Source of the DNA: Bordetella parapertussis
GTDB taxonomy: Bacteria > Pseudomonadota > Gammaproteobacteria > Burkholderiales > Burkholderiaceae_A
Length of the DNA stretch: 44,462 bases
Direction of reading: 5' to 3'
Assembly: GCA_945862985.1 (NCBI GenBank)
Contig: CAMAZF010000017.1
Span: 1-44,462, forward strand
How positions within the stretch are numbered: the first letter of the stretch is position 1; the number at the start of each line of letters is the position of its first letter. The position numbers and the translations under genes were made by a program. This document shows, one piece after another, positions 1 through 7,429 of this stretch. The notes under the pieces are model-generated. The model was not told the DNA's origin and ran no database searches. It was given only the letters and a program-made list of their open reading frames with translations.

Positions 1-731
1 TCGAGCGCAACAAAGGCCTGTTGCCAATCGCTACTCAGCGGCTTCTCAATGGAGTGATGACCGATATCACCAAAGCCATTGTGCAAGGACCCGTTGAGTT
101 CTCTGGTGGCGCACTCAAGACCGGCTACGTCTTTGGTTATGAGGCGCGAGCTCGGCAAATTCTCATCCACAGCGATTTATGGAATGAGTTCAGTCACCTA
201 GGCTACTGGATAGGCCAGGCCGTCATTCTTCAATGGGCGGAGAAGGCAAGCCGACTTGGCGAGAACATCGAGACAGCCCATGTGGTTCGCCTGCTGCTAG
301 ACCGTGAGGACGAGCGAAGCACCATTGAGGCGCGGCAATTTTTTGGAAGCCTTCCGAGCTTGGAGTGCGTATGGACAGGCGTGCGACTGCGCGAGAAGTG
401 GGATGTTGATCATGTGATTCCTTTTGACCTCTGGCACAACAACGATGTGTGGAATCTTCTTCCCGCCTCGAGGCCTGCGAACAGCAAGAAGAGCAACAAA
501 CTCCCATCCACCGAGCTACTGCGCGCCCGTAGAGACAGCATTATTGGCTACTGGGAGACTCTGCGCGAGAAGAATGCGGAGAGGTTCGACAAGGAGGCCG
601 AGACCCTGATTGTTCTGCCGAGCGACAACTGGCAGAACCCGCTTTACGGGCAGTTATGCCATGCGATTGAAGTGACGGCACTGCAGAGGGGGGTGGGGCG
701 GTGGCCGGTGAATCATCTTTCCGCCGACTGA
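1..731 (+). CDS. HNH endonuclease, 5'-truncated by the window edge
   Basis: The frame is open to the left edge (reading E-R-N-K-G-L-L before the first possible TTG start at 21), so the N-terminus lies outside the window. The C-terminal half carries an HNH nuclease core: D-V-D-H-V-I-P-F-D at about residues 128-136 counted from the TTG, the central N of D-V-W-N-L-L-P, then N-S-K-K-S-N-K. This spacing is typical of HNH enzymes in R-M systems and defence islands, which cut DNA through one beta-beta-alpha metal site. The upstream part is not recognised and may hold the targeting or sensor domain. It is separated by 128 nt from the next + strand gene and faces the large minus-strand defence run tail-to-tail. 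Seen: the HNH motif. Inferred: defence role. Confidence 0.8.
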   Translation, partial: ERNKGLLPIATQRLLNGVMTDITKAIVQGPVEFSGGALKTGYVFGYEARARQILIHSDLWNEFSHLGYWIGQAVILQWAEKASRLGENIETAHVVRLLLDREDERSTIEARQFFGSLPSLECVWTGVRLREKWDVDHVIPFDLWHNNDVWNLLPASRPANSKKSNKLPSTELLRARRDSIIGYWETLREKNAERFDKEAETLIVLPSDNWQNPLYGQLCHAIEVTALQRGVGRWPVNHLSAD

Positions 732-859
732 CTAGGCTTTTACGCCTGCTAGGATTAATCCATACATCCAGAGACTAGCCCCTGAGATAATGGATCGGGG
801 AGGGTAATCCCAAAAACAGCAGAAGTGACAAGCTGTAGAAAAATTCGTGAAAGCACTTC

Positions 860-1474
860 ATGGCAATCTTTTTAGACACAGAGACGACTGGGCTAAGCCC
901 GCGACAAGGCGCCACCATCGTTGAGCTTGCGATCGTCGATGCGAGGGGCAATTCCCTTATAGATACACTTATTAATCCGAAGTCCCCAATTCCATGGCAA
1001 GCCACGAAGGTGCACGGCATCACCGACAACATGGTTCGGGGTAAACCTACTCTTAAAGACCTGATGCCGGAAATCAGGAGCATCATTCAAGGCGAGCAGG
1101 TTGTGATCTATAACTCGACATTTGATGCCCCCTTTTTCCCGGGCGAACTCTCCGAGGCAATGAGTATTGAGTGCGCAATGCGCAGATTCTCTCAAGTTAC
1201 GGGTAGCCGCTCATGGAAGAAGCTGGACTACGCCGCATCACATGTGGGACACAGATGGACTGGCGTGGCACACCGAGCTCTTGCAGATGCCCTTGCGTGC
1301 CGCAGCGTCTGGGACTGGATTACAGAGAAGAACTCAAAGTCGACCAGAACTGAGAGCAATACTCTAGTCAATAAACGATGTAGTTCTTGTGCCAAGCAAC
1401 TGAGAATGCCATCTGGGAAGTTGCTCGATGTCACTTGCCCAAGTTGTAGGCACAGGTTCCGAGTACAGACGTAG
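860..1474 (+). CDS. DnaQ-like (DEDDh) 3'-5' exonuclease with C-terminal zinc ribbon
   Basis: All DEDDh motifs are present: D-T-E-T-T-G-L (Asp6, Glu8) for Exo I, N-S-T-F-D (Asp89) for Exo II, and H138-R-A-L-A-D143 for Exo III. H-G-I-T at 52-55 matches the family. These enzymes remove 3' nucleotides from single-stranded or frayed DNA or RNA with two metal ions. After the exonuclease (about 1-155) comes a polar linker and two cysteine pairs (C174/C177 and C193/C196) that look like a small zinc ribbon, possibly for nucleic-acid binding. It is shorter than typical DnaQ subunits and far from any polymerase gene, so a free-standing accessory nuclease is likelier than a replication proofreader. ATG chosen because D-T-E-T-T follows four residues after it. 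Confidence 0.9.
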   Translation: MAIFLDTETTGLSPRQGATIVELAIVDARGNSLIDTLINPKSPIPWQATKVHGITDNMVRGKPTLKDLMPEIRSIIQGEQVVIYNSTFDAPFFPGELSEAMSIECAMRRFSQVTGSRSWKKLDYAASHVGHRWTGVAHRALADALACRSVWDWITEKNSKSTRTESNTLVNKRCSSCAKQLRMPSGKLLDVTCPSCRHRFRVQT

Positions 1475-1595
1475 CTTAAAAACGCACGCCTTGAGAGAGA
1501 AATTATTAGGTGTAAGTACCGCTGAAGTATCGAAAGGAATGCCCCGAGAAGCATTAGCAGCATGCGATCCAACCGCAAAAGTCTAGAGACCCGTC

Positions 1596-1615
1596 AAGGA
1601 TTCAAACGAATCCTT
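1596..1615 (-). terminator. Stem-loop just downstream of the long minus-strand run
   Basis: A perfect inverted repeat with 8-bp arms (AAGGATTC / GAATCCTT) and a 4-nt loop lies 11 nt beyond the stop codon of the last gene of the minus-strand run. Its position fits a terminator for that run. There is no clear U-tract after it on the minus strand, so it may be a weak terminator or a 3'-end stabilising hairpin. Confidence 0.4.
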
Positions 1616-1626
1616 CTGTAATCAAT

Positions 1627-3204
1627 TTAAGGGGCTTTCTTTTGAGCGCGTCGAGTCTTCGTGGGAGGTGAAACTGAAGAGTTACCGCTAGTCGGGAGAC
1701 CATCCCGAGGCGTTGTAACCGAACCAGATCCACCAACATCAACTCTTGAACTATGCGGCGTTTGAACTGCTTGATCTCGTTCGCCCCCTTTGAGAGAACG
1801 CTCTGCTTGCCCCATAACTTTCTGGCCAGGCATGTTTCCCGGCTTATGCGCGTTCTCAGTGCTCCCATTTTTAGGGGAGAAATCTGCATCTTCCAACAAC
1901 GCCACAACAGGCTCGGATAATCCTGATGTCGACGTCTCGGTGTCTTCGGATTGAGGATTGGCAATGCTAGACGTACCAGCCGAAGAGTCATCGGGGCGAG
2001 AATCTACTTCCTCATCGACTGCCTGCTCACCACCCATCGGCTGTTCGACCCTCGCTCCCGCAGCCGGGCCGCTTGTGGCGTCGAGGTTTTCTTTGGCTGT
2101 GTTCGCGTCAGCCTCACCACCCGGATTAGCCTTCTGATCTTCATCAACTGGCTGTCTGGCCTCCAAACGTTTCGCCGCTCGACTCATGACACTCAACTGC
2201 GTTCGCCCCGGGGCTGGAGCCAGTGCGGCATAGCGCGCTGGCTCTGATTGGTAAAGCAAGGTGGTGACGGCGACGTTCTCCATACTCCTGCCGATGAAAT
2301 AGGCAGCGAGTGAAGCGTGGTGCGGATCCTCGAGAGCGATCGCTACTAGATCGTCAACGAGCGCTTCGAGCGTAAGCTGCCGCCCGCCCGTGGCCAAACT
2401 TCTGTAATGCAACACTGTCGCCATTAGGTCTAGCGGAAGAACCCGGGCTCCGAGCTTTCGTAAGACCTCGTCTACACCTCGGACAAACGTGACCGTTTTT
2501 TCGTCATCGAGCAAGGGACAACCGAGATCGAAGTCATTCCTGAGAGATTTGATGAGTGACTTAACCCCCCCGAACTCGGAGGTCTCATTGAAAGCAGCCC
2601 TCACATCAGAGTCCATCACGGCAATCGACATAGCCGACGCCCAACCCAAGGCTCGCGTGCCATCAATAGCATCTTCACGAACTTTGGCAGCGTTAGGCGC
2701 TGCCTTTCGTCCAGCCAATATGTCGTTAACTTGATTCGACGTTTCATCTAATACCGGGTTATCAAGTCCGAAAGCGGCACACAGCGACAGACCCCGCCAG
2801 TGCGCTTCGTCCTCGAGCCGAAGATCACGCCAATCGGCCCAGGCCTTTTCAAAGAGGGGCTCGCCGAGTCGCACTGCAGCGCGTTCTGCGTCCGCCTCTA
2901 GCAAACGAGCTCCCCGAATCGATAGCGGGTGGAAACTAGATACGGCCGCAACGCTGAGCCAGAGATGTCCAACCGAGCGTTCCCGCCCAGACACCCGACC
3001 GGAGATCAGGGAGTCGGTGCGGAGACAGGCAATCACATAGCCTTGGTCATCGGAGACCTGCAGGTCGGGCGTTCGGTCCAACAACGCATCGATACCTGAC
3101 TGGTCATCGGCCCCATGAACCCAGACGATGCGGTCTGCACAACGAAACCAGCCTGTAGCAACCCAACGTATCCACTCAAGATACGAAACGGCAACGGTAT
3201 ACAT
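1627..3204 (-). CDS. Unrecognised protein with long disordered tail, last gene of the defence run
   Basis: The 525-aa product is not recognised. Residues 1 to about 345 look globular and mixed alpha/beta, beginning M-Y-T-V-A-V-S-Y-L-E-W. From about 345 to the end the protein is rich in Ser, Gly, Glu, Asp, Pro and Thr with no hydrophobic core pattern, so this tail is probably disordered; it ends in a basic K-T-R-R-A-Q-K-K. Its ATG overlaps the TGA of the upstream helicase (ATGA), implying translational coupling and a partnership with the helicase and HEPN-Hsp70 genes. A run of seven G on the coding strand lies at 2565-2571. No catalytic motif could be assigned. An adaptor or effector scaffold is possible but speculative. 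Confidence 0.75.
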   Translation of the reverse strand: MYTVAVSYLEWIRWVATGWFRCADRIVWVHGADDQSGIDALLDRTPDLQVSDDQGYVIACLRTDSLISGRVSGRERSVGHLWLSVAAVSSFHPLSIRGARLLEADAERAAVRLGEPLFEKAWADWRDLRLEDEAHWRGLSLCAAFGLDNPVLDETSNQVNDILAGRKAAPNAAKVREDAIDGTRALGWASAMSIAVMDSDVRAAFNETSEFGGVKSLIKSLRNDFDLGCPLLDDEKTVTFVRGVDEVLRKLGARVLPLDLMATVLHYRSLATGGRQLTLEALVDDLVAIALEDPHHASLAAYFIGRSMENVAVTTLLYQSEPARYAALAPAPGRTQLSVMSRAAKRLEARQPVDEDQKANPGGEADANTAKENLDATSGPAAGARVEQPMGGEQAVDEEVDSRPDDSSAGTSSIANPQSEDTETSTSGLSEPVVALLEDADFSPKNGSTENAHKPGNMPGQKVMGQAERSLKGGERDQAVQTPHSSRVDVGGSGSVTTPRDGLPTSGNSSVSPPTKTRRAQKKAP

Positions 3205-4358
3205 CAGAAAAACTCCTCTTCGTCGTCATCTCGCTTTACCATCGTGGGCGCAACTTTCGCCACCACGCTGGCAGGCAACCCTTTAAGTAATGGATGGGCC
3301 TTTCGTCCGCTGTAGGAGATGAAAAGATTTTCGCGGCTACGAGTCACTGCTACGAACAGCAATCTTCGGTCGAGTTCTGGATCGTCTTCCAAGGCCATCT
3401 GATTGACGATCGTTGCACCATCCTGCATGCCCGGAATGAATACGTTCCGAAAGTCGAGCCCCTTTGAGCTGTGGAAGGTCATTAAATAGACCATGGGTTC
3501 GGTTTCGCCTTTGCTCAGCTCCCCGTGACTGTTCCCAAAGTACATGAGGCTGACTTCCTCTTCCTCCCAGAACTCATTGAACGGCCCATAGTCGCCCTTA
3601 GCCCCTCGATCTGGGGGTTTGTCCAATCCAAGAGATTCAGCAATTTCACCAGCAAACGCCGCTATCGCCTTGTGCGTTGGGAATAGAATCACTGATGGAT
3701 CTGCGGGTCGCGCTCTCCGCTTGGCCTCCTTCCAGACCCACTCCGCTTCACTCGAGCTGTCGGTGTGCTGCATTAGGCGGATGGTTACCTCGGCGTCTTT
3801 CGAGGAGTGTAAGCCTTCGATAAGTTTGGTCCGGGGCAGGATCGCTTGTGCGACCTGCTGCAGAAGTTTTGTCAGGCGGAATATTTCGAGTAACTTCCAA
3901 GTCCTTGGAACAACCGCTGCTGTGATTTCCTGCTCGGAGGCTCCCTTGTCATATATCCGCTGATCACTGTCCCCAGCGACGTAAAGATTTCCTGCGAGTC
4001 CTTTGATCTTCACGAGATCCGACGCGCTTATGTCCTGAACCTCGTCCAAAAACACGTAGTCATAGTGCTGGCGCTCTCGCAGGTACTGGCTGTGGGTCTT
4101 TATCTCCACTCTGCGGGCAACAGCCCCCTGCAAGCCGCCCGATACCAAGTCCTTGAGGGCATGAGTGAAGGTAACGAAGCAGATGCTGCTGTTTGGCTTT
4201 AGCTTGGCCACCCGCTCCATCAAGTGGGTGACAACCAGTGTCTTGCCAGTGCCGGCAAACCCTTGGACCCAGTGTGGCCGATCGAGTTGTCCTGTGATGC
4301 CGTTGAGTACCTCTAATTGCTTTTGGCCAAGTTTGTCGAAAGGAACATACCAACCCAT
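3204..4358 (-). CDS. UvrD/DUF2075-like SF1 helicase (short form)
   Basis: A compact superfamily 1 helicase of 384 aa. Walker A is G-F-A-G-T-G-K-T at 33-40, Walker B is F-L-D-E-V-Q-D at 103-109, then G-D-S-D-Q-R-I-Y (motif III), T-F-H-S-S-K-G-L-D-F (motif V) and V-A-V-T-R-S-R (motif VI). The size is about half that of UvrD/PcrA, so the accessory 1B and 2B subdomains are reduced. It would use ATP to translocate on or unwind nucleic acid. An A-A-G-G-G-G Shine-Dalgarno sequence 6 nt before the ATG supports the start. It is 2 nt after the HEPN-Hsp70 stop and overlaps the next gene, so the three genes form a tight sub-cluster. Confidence 0.88.
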   Translation of the reverse strand: MGWYVPFDKLGQKQLEVLNGITGQLDRPHWVQGFAGTGKTLVVTHLMERVAKLKPNSSICFVTFTHALKDLVSGGLQGAVARRVEIKTHSQYLRERQHYDYVFLDEVQDISASDLVKIKGLAGNLYVAGDSDQRIYDKGASEQEITAAVVPRTWKLLEIFRLTKLLQQVAQAILPRTKLIEGLHSSKDAEVTIRLMQHTDSSSEAEWVWKEAKRRARPADPSVILFPTHKAIAAFAGEIAESLGLDKPPDRGAKGDYGPFNEFWEEEEVSLMYFGNSHGELSKGETEPMVYLMTFHSSKGLDFRNVFIPGMQDGATIVNQMALEDDPELDRRLLFVAVTRSRENLFISYSGRKAHPLLKGLPASVVAKVAPTMVKRDDDEEEFF

Positions 4359-4360
4359 CT

Positions 4361-7300
4361 TTAACCCCTTCCCAACTGTCGCTGCCCCACAATTGGCACC
4401 GCCAAGTTATCTTCATCATAAACACTCGAATAAAGCATGCTGTCGAGACGAGCCTGCGCAAGTTCAGCCAAATCCTCGTCGTCGATCTCTCTAGCGGCAT
4501 CGATCAGGGTACGGCAGTGGTCGCGGTCGATCCGGTGGGCTCTTAGGTCTTTTTCTAGAGATCGCACTGCCTTCTCGACAAGTTTTCGACCTTGTGAGGC
4601 ATCCTGGTCCTGTATCATGCGTCCCAAAGCGAGTAGGGCATATGCGAAGTCTGGTCTTAGTCGAACGGCATCACGTAATAGCTTTTCGCGCTCGCTCCCC
4701 TTAACGCTACACGACAGGTTGTATGCGGCAACCGCATCGGGCTTGCGCTCATAGGCCTTGTGAGCCCATTCCGTAGATCGTTCAGCTCGGCCTGATTTGC
4801 TGAAGCAGTAACAGATATTCGTAGCGTGATTCTCGGATGGATCGATTCGCTCGGTTGCCATGAACATTTCTGCGGCTAAGTCGAAGGCCTCCGCCTCCAA
4901 TGCGGCACGAGCATAAGTCAGCACGGCGTCTTTTGAGGGTCTCCCTCGAGATGTCAACAGCGACTCATTGAAGTTCTGCTTGGCCTCGAGCATTCGAGTT
5001 TCAGAGGGAGTGAGCTCCCGATTTGCCAACGGGTTCATCAATCCTGTCCGTATAACCGCACCTGCCACGCTGGCCTTGATCTCCAGCAGCTTGTCATGGT
5101 TGATGGAGGCCTCAATCTTGACCTCCTCGTCAACGCTGAATCCTCGAGCGTTAGGAGATTGCATCCGCAGCAGGCCAAGCAGCTTTGATTCGGTTCCGAC
5201 GCAGATTGGAAGTTCGACCGTGGATTGCCCGGCTCGATCAATTCGCAGGCGCGTCGTGAATGGCTTACTGGTTGGCACTTCTGCCGCAGCCGGGATGACA
5301 GTCTCTAGAAGACCGCCCCGAGTCACTACGTGGATCGCTTCGGAGGTGATCGGCCTGATCAAGTCCATGTGGAAAGCGTGGAATCCAAGGCAGTGCAATG
5401 CCGCGCCCAAAGAGACATGGCTTCGAAGGTCGGTCGGTACGATGGCCTGCACCTCGTCCGGCAGGTGCCTCATCACGGCGTTTCGAATGATTGGACTTGC
5501 AGCGCTTCCGCCAATGAAGAGAACGGCATCCAACTCATCGGACGTCAGACCCGACTTGTCCATAGCGTTGACGACTGGGGCAAAGACGTGCAAGCCGTTC
5601 TGGTCGGGATCAAACCTTCCTATGAATGGTTCGAGGGCATCGGCCAGTTGCGTAAGTGAAAGAGCAGGTCTCGGAAGCGAGAGCGACTGCCCACGTATCT
5701 TGAAACCCGGAATGCCGTGATCGTAAAAAGTTTCGGTCCCGTGCTGCCGGATACCAGACAGATCATTTACCCCGCGATCGGTGAGCCACTCCATGGCGGC
5801 GAGTTTCAGTCGCTCAGCGGTGGGTTGGAGGCGCGGTATCAACCGTTCTTCAATATCCCGCTGCTCAGGCTCAAATCCCGGAGCCGAACCAAGGAGAACG
5901 GGGAGCAGCGCGTGCTTAGCTAATGCACGATCCAGATCGTCACCACCCAAGGCTGTGAACCTAGAGATGGATCGGTTGCGTGAACTGACACCACGATCGG
6001 TAATCTTCACATCGAGGATCGAGACATCGCAGGTGCCTGCACCGAAGTCATAGACCAAAATGTTCGCGCCGGTTCCGCGCAACTGAATCAGGAGATTTTG
6101 GCTCGCATCCTCTCGGGCACTTTCATGCAGGAAACTCAGGAAGGCGGCGTTTGGTTCATCAATCAGGCAAATCTCATCCGCTGGCAGTCCAGCGTCTTTC
6201 ATGTTGCGAAGGAGGTCACGGCGCTGGTTGGCTTCGAAGGATGCAGGAACACTGACCGCAAACCTCAATTCGCCAGGTAGCCCCTCCCGGGCGACGGCAT
6301 CCTTGATGCCAGCGTGCAGCACCTTGAAGAATTCCCGGGCTGCATCGTTTGCGTCCTCGATCGAGACGGAATGCGCCCCCTTCGGTAAAGCGGTCTCGGG
6401 GTAAGTAGGGCCCACATCGACGCCGAGTCGCATCTTGAAGGACGAGAATACGGTTCGGCCTTCAAACAGCTCTTGCCGCATCCTGTAAGCGTCACGGCCG
6501 AACAGGAGCTTGTCGTCTTGCCAGGCCAATACCGTATTCACCAGATGATGAACGATGGATCCACCCCATTCTTCCGGCTGCTGAATCGGAAGTGTTCGTG
6601 ACACCAGTCGGTCTCGACTCTCGAGGCGGACAACACTGACCACTGTCGTTGAAGTGCCAAAATCGATACCAACGTAGGTGCGGGCTCCCAACGCTTCCTC
6701 GACGTCACGGCCCGGCGAAGAAGGATTGACCATCCAACCGCCAGTCCTGGCGGTTGGTTCCCCATGCACGACTTCGACTTCGTCGGGAGAGTCGCCCCTC
6801 TTTTTGGTAGCTGATCCGCTAGTCGAGGTTTCTGCGGGTTTTTTGGGTGGATCCTCTACGTCGATGACATCAGAGGGACCGGTTTGCTCCGAGGATCCTG
6901 GCGTGCTGGTATCAACGTCACTTTCGCCCGCGTCTTCATCGGCACCAGAGGCAACCTCGAGCAGCAAACGCCGATGAATGGCCTTCACCTGCCCGATCGA
7001 TTCACTAGACGCGCCGACTGACTGCATGAGCCGCATGGCGGTATCGACGTCGCGCAGCTGATCCTCAAGATCGACACCCCTCAGCGAGGCGTGCGCATAG
7101 CGGTTGCGAACGTCCTTCATCTCAAAGACGAGATTGCGTGTTTCTCGCCTCAGCTTTAGTTTCAGTGCAACTTCGGCCCAGTTGCGGTCAGCGATTCGAA
7201 GAAGTGCCGCCAGGTCAAAGGCCTGCAGATCGCCCTCTGCAACGCCCTGCGCTGAACGAGCCTGGGCAGGCGTGAGACAGTCGAGCACGTATCTCGCCCA

Positions 7301-7393
7301 CCAGTCGCCCCCCCCCACGGATGGCAAAGATTTGCCAAGGAAGTCTGCGAGAGACTCCGCCAGCAGGTGCTGCAGGGTGGGCCAATCCTTCAT
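4361..7393 (-). CDS. HEPN (Swt1-like)-Hsp70-TPR fusion protein
   Basis: Three parts are visible in 1010 aa (numbering below counts one TTG-encoded residue upstream). Residues 1-150 are helical with the motif R97-N-R-Y-A-H102, the R-x4-H signature of HEPN domains, in a context resembling the Swt1-like HEPN family. An acidic, Ser/Pro-rich linker follows (about 150-235). Residues 240-790 are Hsp70/DnaK-like: phosphate-1 G-I-D-F-G-T-S-T-T (243-251), D-E-P-N-A-A (413-418), phosphate-2 V-Y-D-F-G-A-G-T-C-D (448-457), adenosine motif F-I-G-G-S-A-A-S (627-634), and a degenerate substrate-binding region. The C-terminus (about 815-985) shows TPR-like helical repeats. HEPN domains are often RNases; an ATP-controlled HEPN effector is my inference. 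The ATG at 7393 has AGGAG 7 nt upstream. A G9 tract sits at about codon 28. Confidence 0.88.
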   Translation of the reverse strand: MKDWPTLQHLLAESLADFLGKSLPSVGGGDWWARYVLDCLTPAQARSAQGVAEGDLQAFDLAALLRIADRNWAEVALKLKLRRETRNLVFEMKDVRNRYAHASLRGVDLEDQLRDVDTAMRLMQSVGASSESIGQVKAIHRRLLLEVASGADEDAGESDVDTSTPGSSEQTGPSDVIDVEDPPKKPAETSTSGSATKKRGDSPDEVEVVHGEPTARTGGWMVNPSSPGRDVEEALGARTYVGIDFGTSTTVVSVVRLESRDRLVSRTLPIQQPEEWGGSIVHHLVNTVLAWQDDKLLFGRDAYRMRQELFEGRTVFSSFKMRLGVDVGPTYPETALPKGAHSVSIEDANDAAREFFKVLHAGIKDAVAREGLPGELRFAVSVPASFEANQRRDLLRNMKDAGLPADEICLIDEPNAAFLSFLHESAREDASQNLLIQLRGTGANILVYDFGAGTCDVSILDVKITDRGVSSRNRSISRFTALGGDDLDRALAKHALLPVLLGSAPGFEPEQRDIEERLIPRLQPTAERLKLAAMEWLTDRGVNDLSGIRQHGTETFYDHGIPGFKIRGQSLSLPRPALSLTQLADALEPFIGRFDPDQNGLHVFAPVVNAMDKSGLTSDELDAVLFIGGSAASPIIRNAVMRHLPDEVQAIVPTDLRSHVSLGAALHCLGFHAFHMDLIRPITSEAIHVVTRGGLLETVIPAAAEVPTSKPFTTRLRIDRAGQSTVELPICVGTESKLLGLLRMQSPNARGFSVDEEVKIEASINHDKLLEIKASVAGAVIRTGLMNPLANRELTPSETRMLEAKQNFNESLLTSRGRPSKDAVLTYARAALEAEAFDLAAEMFMATERIDPSENHATNICYCFSKSGRAERSTEWAHKAYERKPDAVAAYNLSCSVKGSEREKLLRDAVRLRPDFAYALLALGRMIQDQDASQGRKLVEKAVRSLEKDLRAHRIDRDHCRTLIDAAREIDDEDLAELAQARLDSMLYSSVYDEDNLAVPIVGQRQLGRG
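7308..7316 (-). repeat. G9 homopolymer tract in the HEPN-Hsp70 gene
   Basis: Nine consecutive C on the + strand (nine G on the coding strand) encode the Gly-Gly-Gly before D-W-W at about residues 27-30. A change of one or two bases would shift the frame near the start of the gene. Tracts of this kind are classic slipped-strand phase-variation sites in other bacteria. Whether this one varies cannot be seen from one sequence. Confidence 0.6.
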
Positions 7394-7429
7394 CAATGTG
7401 CTCCTGTCATCTTCCTCGCCCGTTCTATC

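Noticed and set aside
1477-1595. Additional gene between the exonuclease and the minus-strand run
   Set aside because: The 152-nt gap has no supported frame; only the stem-loop at 1596-1615 stands out.
4968-5720. 250-aa open frame on the + strand
   Set aside because: It is antisense to the Hsp70 domain, whose ATPase motifs are intact on the minus strand; a shadow frame in GC-rich coding DNA.
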